A stretch of DNA of 64,000 nucleotides from Synergistaceae bacterium (GCA_017448795.1 JAFSKV010000073.1:1-64000), one strand, 5' to 3'. Shown: positions 9,139 through 19,179, counted from the stretch's first letter. Notes: generated by a model from the letters alone, not told the origin. A program made the numbers and translations.

Positions 9139-10461
9139 TTGAGGCGTTACGAGTTCAACATGACAAGCGGGAAGATATGGACGGTTCTTCTTGCGTTCAC
9201 ATGGCCGCTTCTTCTGGAGAATTTGCTTCAGCTTCTTTACTACACGGCGGACAGCGTCATAGTCGGGCGTTATGTGGGAGTGTCAGCACTTGCCGCTGTC
9301 AGCGCGACGACTCATATATGCGGAATGCTCGTGAGGTTCTTCAACGGGACGGCAACAGGAGCAGGAGTAGTAATCAGCCGGGCATTTGGTGCGAATGACC
9401 GCGAACGTCTCAGTGAGTCCATAAAGACATCTCTCATTCTCACACTCACAGGCTGTGTGCTTCTGACTCTTTTCGGCGTAAGTTTGTCGCGCTTCTTCCT
9501 CGAAAGAATGTCAACTCCTCCTGATGTTATAGGCGAGGCAGATTTGTACCTCAAAATATATTTCGGGGGAATCTCCGGGCTTCTGTTCTACAACATAGGC
9601 GGGGCAATTCTCCGGGCTATGGGTGATACAAGGAGGCCTTTGTTCTTCCTGATAGTGTGCAGCGTGCTGAATATCGTCATGGATATTGCGTTCGTGAAAA
9701 TCGGCTGGGGAATCGCGGGGGTAGCAATCGCAACTATAGCGGCTCAAGCGTTGTCGGCATGTCTTGTGATTTACACGGTGATAAAGTCTGCGGGATTGTC
9801 CGGAAAATGGCGAATCGACCGTGAGATTGCCCGGATGATTCTGAAGATAGGGCTGCCTTTTGGGGTGCAGATGGCGGTTGTTGCGTTCTCGAATGTCTTT
9901 GTGCAGGGGTACATTAACGTTTTCGGGACGGCGTATATAGCTGGCTGGGGTGTGTATATGAAGCTAGACCAGTACATGATGCTGCCGACTCAGAGCATGG
10001 GGCAGGCGGTAACGGTCTTCACGGGTCAGAATCTCGGAGCAGAGAAGAGAGGCCGTGCAATCTCCGGGACGTGGACGGCACTGGCCATGATGCTTGTGAT
10101 TTCGTCGGGGATTGCGTCAACATTGTGTGTATTCGCGCCTGTGTTTGCGTCATTGTTCAGCCCTGACGTGAGAGTCATTGAGTACGGCTCATTCTTCATC
10201 AGGATGTGTACGCCTGTTGCGGTGATATGCTGCTTCAATCAGATATTGTCGGGGTATTTGCGGGGGGACGGAAATTCGCGTATGCCCATGATAATCACGC
10301 TGTGTACTCATGTGTTCTTCCGGCAGATATATCTTGCTGTGATGACGAGGATAATCCCAGGAAATGTGTATGTCGTGGGGTTCGGGTATCCGGCCGGGTG
10401 GATATTGTGCGCGGTGATGATGACGGTGTACTATTTTGTGTGGCAGGCCCGGAGGTCATAA
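9139..10461 (+). CDS. MATE family multidrug/cation exporter
   Basis: A 440-residue membrane protein with about 12 hydrophobic segments in two related halves. The opening WPLLLENLLQLLYYTADSVIVGRYVG is the conserved first-helix pattern of MATE/NorM exporters, repeated in the second half as GLPFGVQMAVVAFSNVFVQGYIN. Such proteins export organic cations or drugs in exchange for Na+ or H+. The start is TTG, placed after GGGGAAAGGTGAG; the first ATG is seven codons later and lacks a nearby binding site. The gene converges on the decayed gene at 10456-11706, whose shifted-frame stop abuts this one. Substrate cannot be told. Confidence 0.92.
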   Translation: MRRYEFNMTSGKIWTVLLAFTWPLLLENLLQLLYYTADSVIVGRYVGVSALAAVSATTHICGMLVRFFNGTATGAGVVISRAFGANDRERLSESIKTSLILTLTGCVLLTLFGVSLSRFFLERMSTPPDVIGEADLYLKIYFGGISGLLFYNIGGAILRAMGDTRRPLFFLIVCSVLNIVMDIAFVKIGWGIAGVAIATIAAQALSACLVIYTVIKSAGLSGKWRIDREIARMILKIGLPFGVQMAVVAFSNVFVQGYINVFGTAYIAGWGVYMKLDQYMMLPTQSMGQAVTVFTGQNLGAEKRGRAISGTWTALAMMLVISSGIASTLCVFAPVFASLFSPDVRVIEYGSFFIRMCTPVAVICCFNQILSGYLRGDGNSRMPMIITLCTHVFFRQIYLAVMTRIIPGNVYVVGFGYPAGWILCAVMMTVYYFVWQARRS

Positions 10462-11706
10462 GCTGGAGAGGAGGCTTGAGAGGCACGGAAGCCTTGTGCC
10501 GCTGAATTGCTGGAGGATGGCTTCGAGGATGTGGGTGTTCATGTCGCTGATGTAGGAGGCTGACGCGGAATATTGGCTCGATTAATGCCCGCCAGAGATG
10601 ACTCGTGATTTGCTCGTACTTGTCATCTTTCGGCGTTAGCTTGATTGTCGAATACGGTGTGTAAATTGTTACCCAGTAATCTGACTTCATGTATACACCG
10701 TTGACGTACTTAACGCGCTGCCTTATTCCTCCCCAGCTCATGCCTTCAACCTCATCAAGCGGCGTGTTGACTCCCTTCCACGATATTCCGTCAGCCGAAA
10801 TTATCAGCTTGTCCCGGAAAATCAGCCCGAACTCAGTCTCATAGTACAGGCTTCTTGCCCACGCGTTATATTCCTCTCGTTCACGCACAACCCCGAAAAT
10901 CTCCCCCGCCTGACCGTGAATATTCCCGTTCTCGATACCCGTAACACCTTCAGCCGTCAGCAACGGGTCAGACAGTTTCCGCCATTCCTTGAGACAGCGC
11001 GACAATTCCGCAATAACTGTGCCGGGCAAATCATCCCTGATACGTAGACAGCCCCCCGAATCATCCTCATACATTCATCAAGACGGGGAAGAATATTCAG
11101 CTCATACCACGCGAGAAAATCCCCCAGCAGGATTGAGCCGTAATATTCCCCGTTACCGTCCGCATATTTCCGCGCAAGCTCCTCCGCAAGCCCGGTGTAT
11201 TCCTCCCGTGAAAGATTACGTAGTCTCCCGTCAAACACTCCGAGTATATCCGCCCGGTAATCATTGAGTGCGCGCTCAAATTCAGCCTCGTCAGTCATGG
11301 GGAAACCAGATATCAGCCTGTCATTGTTGATTGACGCGCAGACCCCCTCAGTGTTCAGGCCGTCAAAGCAGGCACATATCGCGAGGATTGCCCCGGCCAT
11401 GCCTGACACGCCTACAAAGTCTCTGTAGCTGAACATGTAGACCGAGAAATTCAGCCGCGCAAGACTCCTCAGACCGTCAGCACTCAGTGTAGCAGCATAA
11501 TTCCCGGCGGCCATGTTGCGGAAAAAGTCTGAGATCTCGCGGACTTCAGCGGCGATTCTCTTTTCGGGAATGAGCAGGGCTGTTCGTGCCCCGCCAAAAT
11601 CTGACCCGCTAACGAATGCTTTTTCCTCAGCGGCGGCGGTTATCTGCCTCCTGTTGTCGCGTGTCGAGACCCCCAGCGTGAAGAACGGATTATCCGATAT
11701 TCTCAT
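10456..11706 (-). pseudogene. Frameshifted J-domain-like chaperone partner
   Basis: Two overlapping reading frames look like one broken gene. The first runs from 11706 (MRISDNPFFTLGVSTRDNRR, with the NPFxxLGV pattern of J-domain-like N termini) and loses coherence near 11055. The second continues from there (CLRIRDDLPGTVIAELSRC). The shift sits on a run of six G (minus strand, 11052-11057), consistent with one lost G. Near 10563 the frame changes again: the natural-looking end ISDMNTHILEAILQQFSG is in another frame and stops at 10456, against the MATE stop. No such single protein is translated as written. It follows the broken Hsp70-like gene, so the pair probably formed a chaperone module. 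Slippage or sequencing error at the G run are alternatives. Confidence 0.62.
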
Positions 11707-11746
11707 GTCATGCCCTGATGATATTCACACGGAGGCGGCTTTCACC

Positions 11747-13237
11747 TTAGGAAGCATTCTTCATGAGTCCGGCAAGCTCCGATATTACCCCGCGGAGTCC
11801 CTCAATATCTCCGTCATCAATGCACTTCATCCCGCGGGCCTTGAGGGCGGTGAATTTCCCCTGATCGCTGAAATCTCCCGGATTCCTGACCACATCACGG
11901 AACAATCCCACAACAAACCAGTCCTGACGGTACAAGATGCCGTGTATCTTCCGCCAAAGCTCATTAAGGTAACGGCCAAACCCGGAATCGCTGACGTATC
12001 TTCGTGCTGTTCTGGCGAGGTTGTTGAATGCGGCTGACTCTGACTGCGCGGCGTACTCTGCTTTCTGCCTAGCCAAGTCCAGCCTTGGGTCGTCAATCTG
12101 CCCTGACATCTCATCAACGCGCCCGATAATTTACCGGCCTTCACCCGCTAACTTTCCTGTGTCCTCAAGGTCAAGTTTTGCCTCATCGTGGAAGTAGAAA
12201 TTTTTGCGGGCAAACTCAGTCCCAAGACTCGCGGAAGATGCCGACATTGAGAGCGCGCCCCCGTCAGAGATTTCGTAGTCGCAGACAATTTCACTTCCAG
12301 CCTGGATGACATCACCGCCGTAAAGGTCAGACCCGGAAATCTTGTACACGCCCACAAACCTATTGTCGTCATAGGGAGTCTCTATTTCGCCCTCCCACAG
12401 GTTGAAGTTCAGGGATGAGCCGGATTTTGCGCTGAGAGTCTGGGCAGCCTTGAAGGTTACGCGGCCTTTCTTGGGCAGGGGTTCATCTTTCCTGACGAGG
12501 TAAACTAGTTTTTCTGTCCCTCCCAGCTTGTCGAACGCTGAGACTGCTATTGCGGGCGAGGCCGGGATCGCTCCGACTGAGGCGAGAGTCTTCGTGATTG
12601 TGATTACGGGCTCAGGAATGGGAATCTTCCTTCCGCGCTTGTCGTACACCAAAACCCTGAACGAGTTATCCTCGTCCTTAGCGAGGGGCAGTTCCAGCAA
12701 TGTCCCGTCTTTCAGCTCAAGCCTTCCTGATGTCCAGCCGGTATCATTACTCTCCGCCTCGAACATGAGTTCAGCGTTCATCTTCAGCGAACACAGCACA
12801 CGGGCTTTGTTTCCTGCAACACGCGACTCGTACTTGAATGACAGCGCAGAGCCTATGTTGAGGTCAGCATTCTTTGACTTGCGGCTGTGGTTTCCGCTCG
12901 ACCAGTCTATAGACTCAGCGAATATGCTTGCTCCTTCTGCTACTGCTGTCATTGGGTTGACCCCGGTATCAGACCTCACGGCAAGCTCGGACGAAACTTT
13001 GTCGCGAAGGTAGGCGTAATTCGTTGGGCCTCCGACAAATACGAGCCTCTCTATATCGCTAGCGGTAAGTCCTGCTTTCTTCATGGCCGTGCAGGAAATC
13101 TCCACAGTATCATCAAGAAGGCTGTCGATTAACGGATTGAGCGCATCCCGTGAGAGCGGAACATCAAGGTACATAGCCTCAACAAATAGGCTCAACGCAG
13201 AACGTTCAAGCTCTCCTTTGTCTGTGATGCTGTCCAT
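11747..13237 (-). pseudogene. Hsp70-like protein, N-terminal half missing, internal stop
   Basis: The open part from 13237 contains RLVFVGGPTNYAYLRDKV near residue 70, matching the DnaK phosphate-binding loop region (VGGSTRMP), and AVAEGASIFA, the end of the ATPase domain. About 250 residues that should precede it are absent; upstream DNA is only a short spacer to the kdgK terminator. The frame stops with TAA at 12131-12133. The same frame then continues as IIGRVDEMSGQIDDPRLDLA and onwards to 11747, giving the helical tail typical of long bacterial Hsp70-like proteins (WFVVGLFRDVV, LRGVISELAGLM). Either part could be made as a fragment, but no good binding site precedes the ATG at 13237. Most likely a decaying gene. 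Confidence 0.68.
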
Positions 13238-13290
13238 GTGTAATTGTGCTTTCTTTGATGACTGGAATATTTGCCGGAATTATATCATGC

Positions 13291-13338
13291 AAGAAAGGGA
13301 GAAGGCAGAAATGACACGCATACCCTGCACCTTCTCCC
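13291..13338 (-). terminator. Terminator of the sugar-acid operon
   Basis: On the minus strand GGGAGAAGG and CCTTCTCCC form a perfect nine-pair stem followed by TTTCTT, 15 nt after the kdgK stop. Confidence 0.8.
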
Positions 13339-13352
13339 GGAAAATTCGGAGT

Positions 13353-14408
13353 TCACCGCTTGATGTCGTAATTCATATTCATGATGCTAAGGATAGTTCC
13401 AGCATCGTCTGTTATGTTGCCGTCCCCGTGAATCGTGTGCTTGATTACACTGCTCGCCACAGCGAAATTCACCGTGTCCTCCGGCTCATAGTCATGTATA
13501 AGCGCGTAAATCAGCCCCGATGCGAAAGCGTCCCCGCCTCCTACCCTGTCCAGAATGTTGAAGGTGAATGTCCTGCTCTCAAACGTCCGGCCATGATGCC
13601 ACATATAGGCCTTCAAGCTGTTTTCGCTCCCGGAATGGACATACCTGACGTGCCGGGCAATGCACTTCAAGTTAGGGTATCTCTCAGCGAACCTGCGGAA
13701 AACACCGTCCTGCTGCTCATAGCCGGGCTGTAAGGGTATTCCGTCCTTCCAGTCGCCCAAGCTGTGATTCCCTTCGTCCTTCCAGAGGTGATAAGGCTCA
13801 ATCCCGATAAGTACATCGACATACGGCAGGCATCGGGTGCAGAAGTCTCTTGCCTCGTCCCAGCTCCAGAGGGTACTGCGGAAATTCCCGTCAAAGCTCA
13901 CAGTCAGCCCCTTATCCCGCGCTTTCTTCAGGCATTCCAGCGTGAAATCTGCACAGCTCCCCGACAATGCAGGAGTTATCCCGCTCAGGTGAAGCCAGTT
14001 GAAGCCGTCAAGAAGCCCGTCAAGATTCACCCTGCTGAAGTCGTATTCAGTGATTGCGCTGTGCTTGCGGTCATACGTTACTTTGCTGGGGCGGATGCCG
14101 TAGCCTGTCTCAAGATAGTATGTGCCGAGCCTGTGAGTCGGTGTTTCTTCGGGACTGCTGAGGATTACGGGCGAACAGTGTACATCATTGCTTCGGAGCA
14201 TACGTATTGCGCTCTTGCCGAGTGAGTTATTCGGGACTACGCTGAAAAATGTGCTGTCGACTCCGAGATTTGCCAGCGCGAGGGCTATATTTGCCTCACT
14301 TCCGCCGTAACTTGCCTCGAAATTATTGGCCGCCCTGATTTTCTCGTAGTTGGGGGGAGTCAGCCTGAGCATGATCTCCCCGAATGTGATGAAGCGAAAA
14401 GGTTTCAT
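13353..14408 (-). CDS. kdgK: 2-keto-3-deoxygluconate kinase (PfkB family)
   Basis: A 351-residue PfkB/ribokinase-family kinase. The N terminus FITFGEIMLRLTPPNYEKI and the glycine-rich YGGSEANIALALANLG are typical of KdgK. The C-terminal GGGDAFASGLIYAL near residue 283 holds the catalytic aspartate and anion hole. It phosphorylates KDG to KDPG, which the next enzyme cleaves. The start is the ATG at 14408, overlapping the aldolase stop by four bases (ATGA); an upstream extension in frame is not supported. The sugar specificity is inferred from the aldolase and dehydratase in the same operon. Last gene of the operon. Confidence 0.9.
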   Translation of the reverse strand: MKPFRFITFGEIMLRLTPPNYEKIRAANNFEASYGGSEANIALALANLGVDSTFFSVVPNNSLGKSAIRMLRSNDVHCSPVILSSPEETPTHRLGTYYLETGYGIRPSKVTYDRKHSAITEYDFSRVNLDGLLDGFNWLHLSGITPALSGSCADFTLECLKKARDKGLTVSFDGNFRSTLWSWDEARDFCTRCLPYVDVLIGIEPYHLWKDEGNHSLGDWKDGIPLQPGYEQQDGVFRRFAERYPNLKCIARHVRYVHSGSENSLKAYMWHHGRTFESRTFTFNILDRVGGGDAFASGLIYALIHDYEPEDTVNFAVASSVIKHTIHGDGNITDDAGTILSIMNMNYDIKR

Positions 14409-15049
14409 TCTCCGCGCACTTCCTTGACGATCTTCACGGATTCCCTGCACAGCCTCGTGATTTCGTCCCATTTCTGGCCGCCTATAAGCTCGCCTGTTAC
14501 CATGTATGACCCTCCGCAGGCCGCTATCACCGGTGATGAAAGGTAGTCCCGCAAATTCTTGAGGGAGATTCCCCCGGTAGGCATGACCTTGAACTGAGGG
14601 AAAGGCGCGCTCATGGCCTTAATCTTGGCGAGGCCTCCTGACTGTTCAGCCGGGAAAAACTTTATGACCTCAAGCCCGAATTTCAGTGCCGCGTGATAGT
14701 CCGTAGGCGTTGTGCAGCCGGGGTAAATGGAAATGCCCTTGCTCTGAGAATACGCCACAAGCTCCGCGTCAAAACCGGGCGTAACGATGAACTCAGCCCC
14801 CGCATTCATGGCCGCGTCAATCTGCTGTGTAGTCGTAACAGTCCCTGCACCCGCCAGCATCTCAGGACAAGACTCCCTCATGATGGATATAGCTTTGTCC
14901 GCACCCGGAGCCCTGAAGGTCACCTCAGCTACAGGGACTCCCCCGTAACACAAAGCCCGCGCAAGATTCCCTGCGTCCCTGCCCGGATTGTCCAGCTTTA
15001 TCACCGGGACTATTCCGACCGCGAAAATTCTTTTGTCTACAGCGTTCAT
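14405..15049 (-). CDS. eda: KDPG/KHG aldolase
   Basis: A 214-residue class I aldolase, normal length. Recognisable elements are VPVIKLDN at the N terminus, VTFRAPGA (catalytic Glu region reads EVTFR), AGAGTVTT, the Schiff-base lysine in VIKFFPAEQSGG near residue 134, and MPTGGISLKN near 160. It splits 2-keto-3-deoxy-6-phosphogluconate into pyruvate and glyceraldehyde 3-phosphate. It overlaps both neighbours by four bases (dehydratase upstream, kinase downstream), so the three are translationally coupled. Confidence 0.95.
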   Translation of the reverse strand: MNAVDKRIFAVGIVPVIKLDNPGRDAGNLARALCYGGVPVAEVTFRAPGADKAISIMRESCPEMLAGAGTVTTTQQIDAAMNAGAEFIVTPGFDAELVAYSQSKGISIYPGCTTPTDYHAALKFGLEVIKFFPAEQSGGLAKIKAMSAPFPQFKVMPTGGISLKNLRDYLSSPVIAACGGSYMVTGELIGGQKWDEITRLCRESVKIVKEVRGE

Positions 15050-16803
15050 GCCTGCTCCTCCTCGTACTTGAGATATGCGCCCTCCATAGGACTCGCGGCA
15101 AGCTCACTGAACAGACGCAGTACACCCCTCGTGTATTTCTTGGCACGGGGCTTCCATGATTTCCGGCGTTCCTCAAGAATCCTGCCGATTTCCTCCGGGG
15201 ATTTTCGCTCACCTTTCACGCCTATGATGTTGAGTTTCCGCCCGAACACGTCAAGCTCTATCATGTCCCCCTCCTCAACGAGTGCTATCGGGCCTCCTGC
15301 CTGTGCTTCGGGGCTGCAGTGTCCGATTACCGGGCCTGTTGACGCGCCGGAAAATCTGCCGTCCGTTATCAGGGCTATTGACCGTCCAAGCTCCTTGTCT
15401 GAGCTTATGGCTTCTGACGTGTAGAACATTTCGGGCATTCCGCTTCCCTTTGGGCCCTCGTAGCGGATGAATACAGCGTCTCCCTTCTGGACTTTGTGGT
15501 GAAGGACGGCATCAAGGCATTCTTCCTCGCTGTCGAAAGGCCTTGCGTTGAGAATGGCTTTGTACATTTCCTTTGGGCAGGCTGTGTGCTTTATCACCGC
15601 TCCTTCCGGGGCTAAGTTGCCTTTGAGGACTGCTATACTCCCGTCAGTGCCGATTGCCTTATCGTACGGCCGGATTATGTCCCCGCGTGTTATGCTGATG
15701 CCGTATTTCCTGTTCGCGTCATCCAGCCATTTCCGGCAGCGTTCGTAGAAGCCAGCCGCCTTTAGGTCGTCGAGATTCTCGCCTAGGGTCTTTCCTGTAA
15801 CCGTCATAGCGTCAAGGTGAAGTACTCCCTTGATTTCCTCCATGATTGCCGGGACTCCTCCAGCGTAGTAGAAGAACTCAGCGGGCCATTTCCCGGCGGG
15901 TCTCAGGTCAAGGAGGTAATGCGCGCCCCTGTGAAGCCTGTCGAATGTGTCGCCTGTGATTGTGATTCCGTATTCGTGTGCGATTGCAGGAAGGTGAAGA
16001 AGGCAGTTTGTGCTTCCGGAAATAGCCGCGTGAACCATTATTGCGTTCTCGAAGCTGTCCATCGTAACTATGTCGCGTGGTTTGACTCCTTCGCGGGCAA
16101 GCTCGACGATTCTTTTTCCGGCGTTATATGCGTATTCGGTGAGGTCGGGGCTTGCGGCCGGGAGTAATGCGCTTCCGGGAAGTGTGAGTCCCATTGCTTC
16201 GGCCATGATCTGCATTGTTGATGCTGTACCGATGAAGCTGCACGCTCCGCAAGAGGGGCAGGCGTTGTATTTTGCCCATTTCAGTTTTTCTTCCCCGATT
16301 TCTCCGCGTTCGAACTTTGCGCTGTACATTCCGAGCTGTTCGAGGGTGAGAAGCTCCGGACCCGCGCTCATTGTCCCGCCTGTTACCATGATTGAGGGGA
16401 TATTAACCCGTGCCATTCCCATAAGGTTGCCGGGCATTCCCTTATCACAGCTGGCTATGAACACACCGCCGTCAAATGGTGTAGCGTTCGCGTGAATCTC
16501 AATCATGTTGGCGATCATCTCACGGCTTGCGAGGCTGAAATTGATTCCGTCATGCCCCTGGCTCTCACCGTCGCAGATGTCCGTGCAGAAGTATCTTGCG
16601 CCGAATCCTCCCGCGTCATTCACGCCTTTCCTTACGGCCTTCACGAGTTCGTATAGGTGCGCGCTTCCTGGATGGCTGTCTCCTGCTGTGCTCTCTATGA
16701 TGATTTGAACCTTGTCCAGATCTTCGGGCTTCCATCCGCTTCCTATTCTGAGCGGGTCAACTTCGGGTGCGATTTTCCGCATCTTCTGGCTTGCGAGTTC
16801 CAT
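15046..16803 (-). CDS. IlvD/Edd-family sugar-acid dehydratase
   Basis: A 585-residue Fe-S dehydratase. Cysteines in FCTDICDGESQGHDG, FIASCDKGMPGN and ACPSCGACSFIGTAST are those that bind the cluster in IlvD/Edd enzymes, and DGRFSGASTGPVIGHCSPEA is the C-terminal signature. The start is the ATG at 16803, with GGAGG eight bases upstream; the longer frame has no such site. IlvD itself makes branched-chain amino acids, but the partners here (GntP, aldolase, KDG kinase) point to a hexonate or similar aldonate as substrate, yielding 2-keto-3-deoxy acids. Which sugar acid cannot be told from sequence. Confidence 0.87.
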   Translation of the reverse strand: MELASQKMRKIAPEVDPLRIGSGWKPEDLDKVQIIIESTAGDSHPGSAHLYELVKAVRKGVNDAGGFGARYFCTDICDGESQGHDGINFSLASREMIANMIEIHANATPFDGGVFIASCDKGMPGNLMGMARVNIPSIMVTGGTMSAGPELLTLEQLGMYSAKFERGEIGEEKLKWAKYNACPSCGACSFIGTASTMQIMAEAMGLTLPGSALLPAASPDLTEYAYNAGKRIVELAREGVKPRDIVTMDSFENAIMVHAAISGSTNCLLHLPAIAHEYGITITGDTFDRLHRGAHYLLDLRPAGKWPAEFFYYAGGVPAIMEEIKGVLHLDAMTVTGKTLGENLDDLKAAGFYERCRKWLDDANRKYGISITRGDIIRPYDKAIGTDGSIAVLKGNLAPEGAVIKHTACPKEMYKAILNARPFDSEEECLDAVLHHKVQKGDAVFIRYEGPKGSGMPEMFYTSEAISSDKELGRSIALITDGRFSGASTGPVIGHCSPEAQAGGPIALVEEGDMIELDVFGRKLNIIGVKGERKSPEEIGRILEERRKSWKPRAKKYTRGVLRLFSELAASPMEGAYLKYEEEQA

Positions 16804-16814
16804 AAATTTACCTC

Positions 16815-18167
16815 CTACAGGCAAAGGGAAATGATTAACGCTACCACGAACCCGCCCAGTCCGACAAGAGTCTCCATTATTGTCCACGTCTTCAGCGTAG
16901 TAGTCTCATCAAGACCGACAAGAGACTTCACCAGCCAGAAGCCGGAGTCGTTGAAGTGCGAGCATACCGTAGAGCCTCCTGCAACAGCGGCAACAACGCA
17001 GGCCTTGTACACGGGGGTGAGAGCCTGAACAGCTGGCATAGCCGCAACGATTCCCGCTGCCATAGTCATAGCAACCGTAGCACTTCCCACGCATATACGG
17101 ACGAGGGCGGCAACTATGAACGCTACGACAACTATAGGCATGTTGACTGACGAGACCGCGTTACCGATTAGGTCGCCTATTCCCGAATACTGGAGGACGA
17201 AGCGCAGGACTCCGCCGCAAGCCGTAACGAGAAGTATCAATCCTGTAGGCTCAAGAGACTTGTCTAGAATCTTGCTCAGTTCTGCCATAGAGTAGCCGTG
17301 CTTTACACCAAGCATGTACATAGCGAAAATCGTTGAGATTAACAGCGCGACGAACGGTTCACCCAAGAAGTTGAACACGGGCATAACGGATGACATTGAC
17401 GGGATGACGGCGAAAACGGACTTTAGGATGATGAGTACGAGGGGTATCAGGATAATTCCCGCGATTGTTCCGAAAGGAGGCAGCTTTGACTCGTCGAAGT
17501 CCTCCTGATTCTTCACGTGTTCGGGGACGGGGACGAAATACTTTTTCCCGCAGTAAGACCCCCATACCGGGCCGGCAAGTATCATTGCGATTGTCCCGCA
17601 GAATACCCCGATCAGTATCACCCAGCCCAAGTCAACGCCTATCATGTTTGCGACTAGGACGGGTCCCGGTGTCGGCGGAATGAATGCGTGTCCTACAGCG
17701 AGTCCAGCAAGAAGCGGTATCGTGTAGAACAGCGCGCTTCTGTTTGTGCGTTTTGCGAGTGAGAACGCCAGCGGTATAAGGATGATGAGTCCCGCGTCAA
17801 AGAACACAGGGATTGAGACTACAAGCCCCGTGATTCCCAGAGCCCAGGCCGCTTTCTCGTCGCCGAATTTCTTGACCATTGAGACCGCCAGCGTCTGCGC
17901 ACCGCCCGAAGCCTCAAGGATTGCGCCGAACATTGAGCCGAGACCGACAAGAAGAGCGATGCCCCTAAGTGTCGTGCCCATTCCGTCATTCACAGATCTG
18001 ATGATTTCGGACAGAGGCATTCCGGCAATAAGTCCGATTGCGATAGCCCCGACAAGAATCGAGATCATGGCGTGAACCTTGAACCTGATGATCAGCACAA
18101 GAAGGATGACCATCCCAATCAACGCGCCGAGAACAAGCCGAGTTGAATCTAACGCTACTGCTTCCAT
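16815..18167 (-). CDS. GntP-family gluconate/aldonate permease
   Basis: A 450-residue inner-membrane symporter with about 12-14 hydrophobic segments. The signature regions are VGLGSMFGAILEASGGAQ, PVFFDAGLIILIPLAFSLA and GHAFIPPTPGPVLVAN, characteristic of GntP. It would import gluconate or a related sugar acid with protons and feeds the dehydratase gene 12 nt downstream. It is the first gene of the operon. The binding site AGGAGGGC lies before the ATG. A palindrome at 18199-18211 upstream may bind the FadR-type regulator encoded at 18295-18990. Confidence 0.93.
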   Translation of the reverse strand: MEAVALDSTRLVLGALIGMVILLVLIIRFKVHAMISILVGAIAIGLIAGMPLSEIIRSVNDGMGTTLRGIALLVGLGSMFGAILEASGGAQTLAVSMVKKFGDEKAAWALGITGLVVSIPVFFDAGLIILIPLAFSLAKRTNRSALFYTIPLLAGLAVGHAFIPPTPGPVLVANMIGVDLGWVILIGVFCGTIAMILAGPVWGSYCGKKYFVPVPEHVKNQEDFDESKLPPFGTIAGIILIPLVLIILKSVFAVIPSMSSVMPVFNFLGEPFVALLISTIFAMYMLGVKHGYSMAELSKILDKSLEPTGLILLVTACGGVLRFVLQYSGIGDLIGNAVSSVNMPIVVVAFIVAALVRICVGSATVAMTMAAGIVAAMPAVQALTPVYKACVVAAVAGGSTVCSHFNDSGFWLVKSLVGLDETTTLKTWTIMETLVGLGGFVVALIISLCL

Positions 18168-18198
18168 AGCAACAGCCCTCCTGTTAGAGTTTATACAT

Positions 18199-18211
18199 CA
18201 TACGTCTTATG
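18199..18211 (-). promoter_or_regulatory. Candidate GntR-family operator before gntP
   Basis: CATAAGACGTATG on the minus strand is an inverted repeat (CATA-N5-TATG) overlapping a -10-like TATGAT, 32 nt upstream of the gntP start. FadR-subfamily regulators bind short palindromes of this size. No second copy was found near the regulator's own promoter, so the assignment is tentative. Confidence 0.4.
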
Positions 18212-18294
18212 TTTTTGGGGTTGTAGGAATTATATATTTGGTGAGCTGAAATGTAAAGAAGTAATTGTGCTGTATTGATAGAGCTTGTTTTGTC

Positions 18295-18990
18295 TTACTT
18301 CCTTCCTCCTTCAATCATTCTGATAATCATCTGACGATTATACGTAAGGTGCATCACCATAGCACAGCGCGCCCCTGCCTGGTCATGCCGGGAAATTGCT
18401 TCGGTTACAGCCCTGTGAGTCTCTATAGTTTCCTTGAGGAGGAGTCTGTGAGTTACGTTCGCGAACATGAATACTGCTGAGACTATGAGCGGCACCAGCT
18501 CTTTGACGACTCTGTTGCGGCTGCATTCGGCGATTTTCTTGTGGAACTCAATATCCTTGCGGACGTGATTTTTCCCGGAAAGATAAAGTGCCTCGACCTC
18601 ATCACACAGCCTCACTATCTCCCTTATGTCGTCATCTGTAGCATTCACGGCGGCAAGAGCGGCAATCTCAGGCTCAATCATCAGACGGACATCAAACAGC
18701 TCAAGCGCAAGCTGTAACTTGTCATCGTAACGGGCAAGCCTCAAAGGGTCTTCATCAAGGGTGCTGGGGCTAATCACAAAAGTCCCGGAACCCTGCCGGA
18801 CCTCAAGCACTCCTTTTGACGCGAGACTCTTCACCGCCTCACGTACTGTGCTCCGGCCAGTCCCAAATTTCTCCGCAAGCTCAAACTCATTAGGGAGCTT
18901 TTCGCCGACCATTAGCGGGTGTTCCTGAATGTATCTCAGCAGTTCCTCTTCAAGCTGGCTGGAAAGGAGTCCGCGGTTTATTCTTCTCAC
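18295..18990 (-). CDS. FadR/GntR-family transcriptional regulator
   Basis: A 231-residue regulator. The N-terminal winged helix has LPNEFELAEKFGTGRSTVREAVKSL (split here across residues 32-56) and GVLEVRQGSGTFV. The C-terminal FCD effector domain contains ELFDVRLMIEPEIAALAA, DIEFHKKIAE and a closing HLTYNRQMI; Asp and His residues at these places normally bind a metal and a carboxylate effector. It lies just upstream of the gntP operon on the same strand, separated by 127 nt, and probably represses it until the sugar acid or its product binds. The start ATG follows GGAGGCAC. Confidence 0.9.
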   Translation of the reverse strand: MRRINRGLLSSQLEEELLRYIQEHPLMVGEKLPNEFELAEKFGTGRSTVREAVKSLASKGVLEVRQGSGTFVISPSTLDEDPLRLARYDDKLQLALELFDVRLMIEPEIAALAAVNATDDDIREIVRLCDEVEALYLSGKNHVRKDIEFHKKIAECSRNRVVKELVPLIVSAVFMFANVTHRLLLKETIETHRAVTEAISRHDQAGARCAMVMHLTYNRQMIIRMIEGGRK

Positions 18991-19135
18991 TGATTAGTGC
19001 CTCCTGACTTGTTGATGTACACGCCGGAATATTAGCACGTTATCCAGCACGGGAGGCAACGCAGAGAACACGCCGAGTGTCAGCCATATTCCCTGAGGAC
19101 TCACCAAGTTTCCGGGTAACACCCCTCACATCATG

Positions 19136-19144
19136 TGCTATCAT
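19136..19144 (+). promoter_or_regulatory. Extended -10 promoter of the SDF symporter gene
   Basis: TGC-TATCAT with the TGN extension, 35 nt upstream of the ATG at 19180. The -35 region is weak. Confidence 0.5.
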
Positions 19145-19179
19145 TCCCCTAAATCCCAAGCACAAGAAAGGCAGTCCCA

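Noticed and set aside
12131-13237. A complete small Hsp70 of 368 residues
   Set aside because: It starts inside the ATPase domain and lacks the phosphate-1 and connect-1 motifs; the rest of the tail continues in frame after the stop, so a broken gene is more likely.
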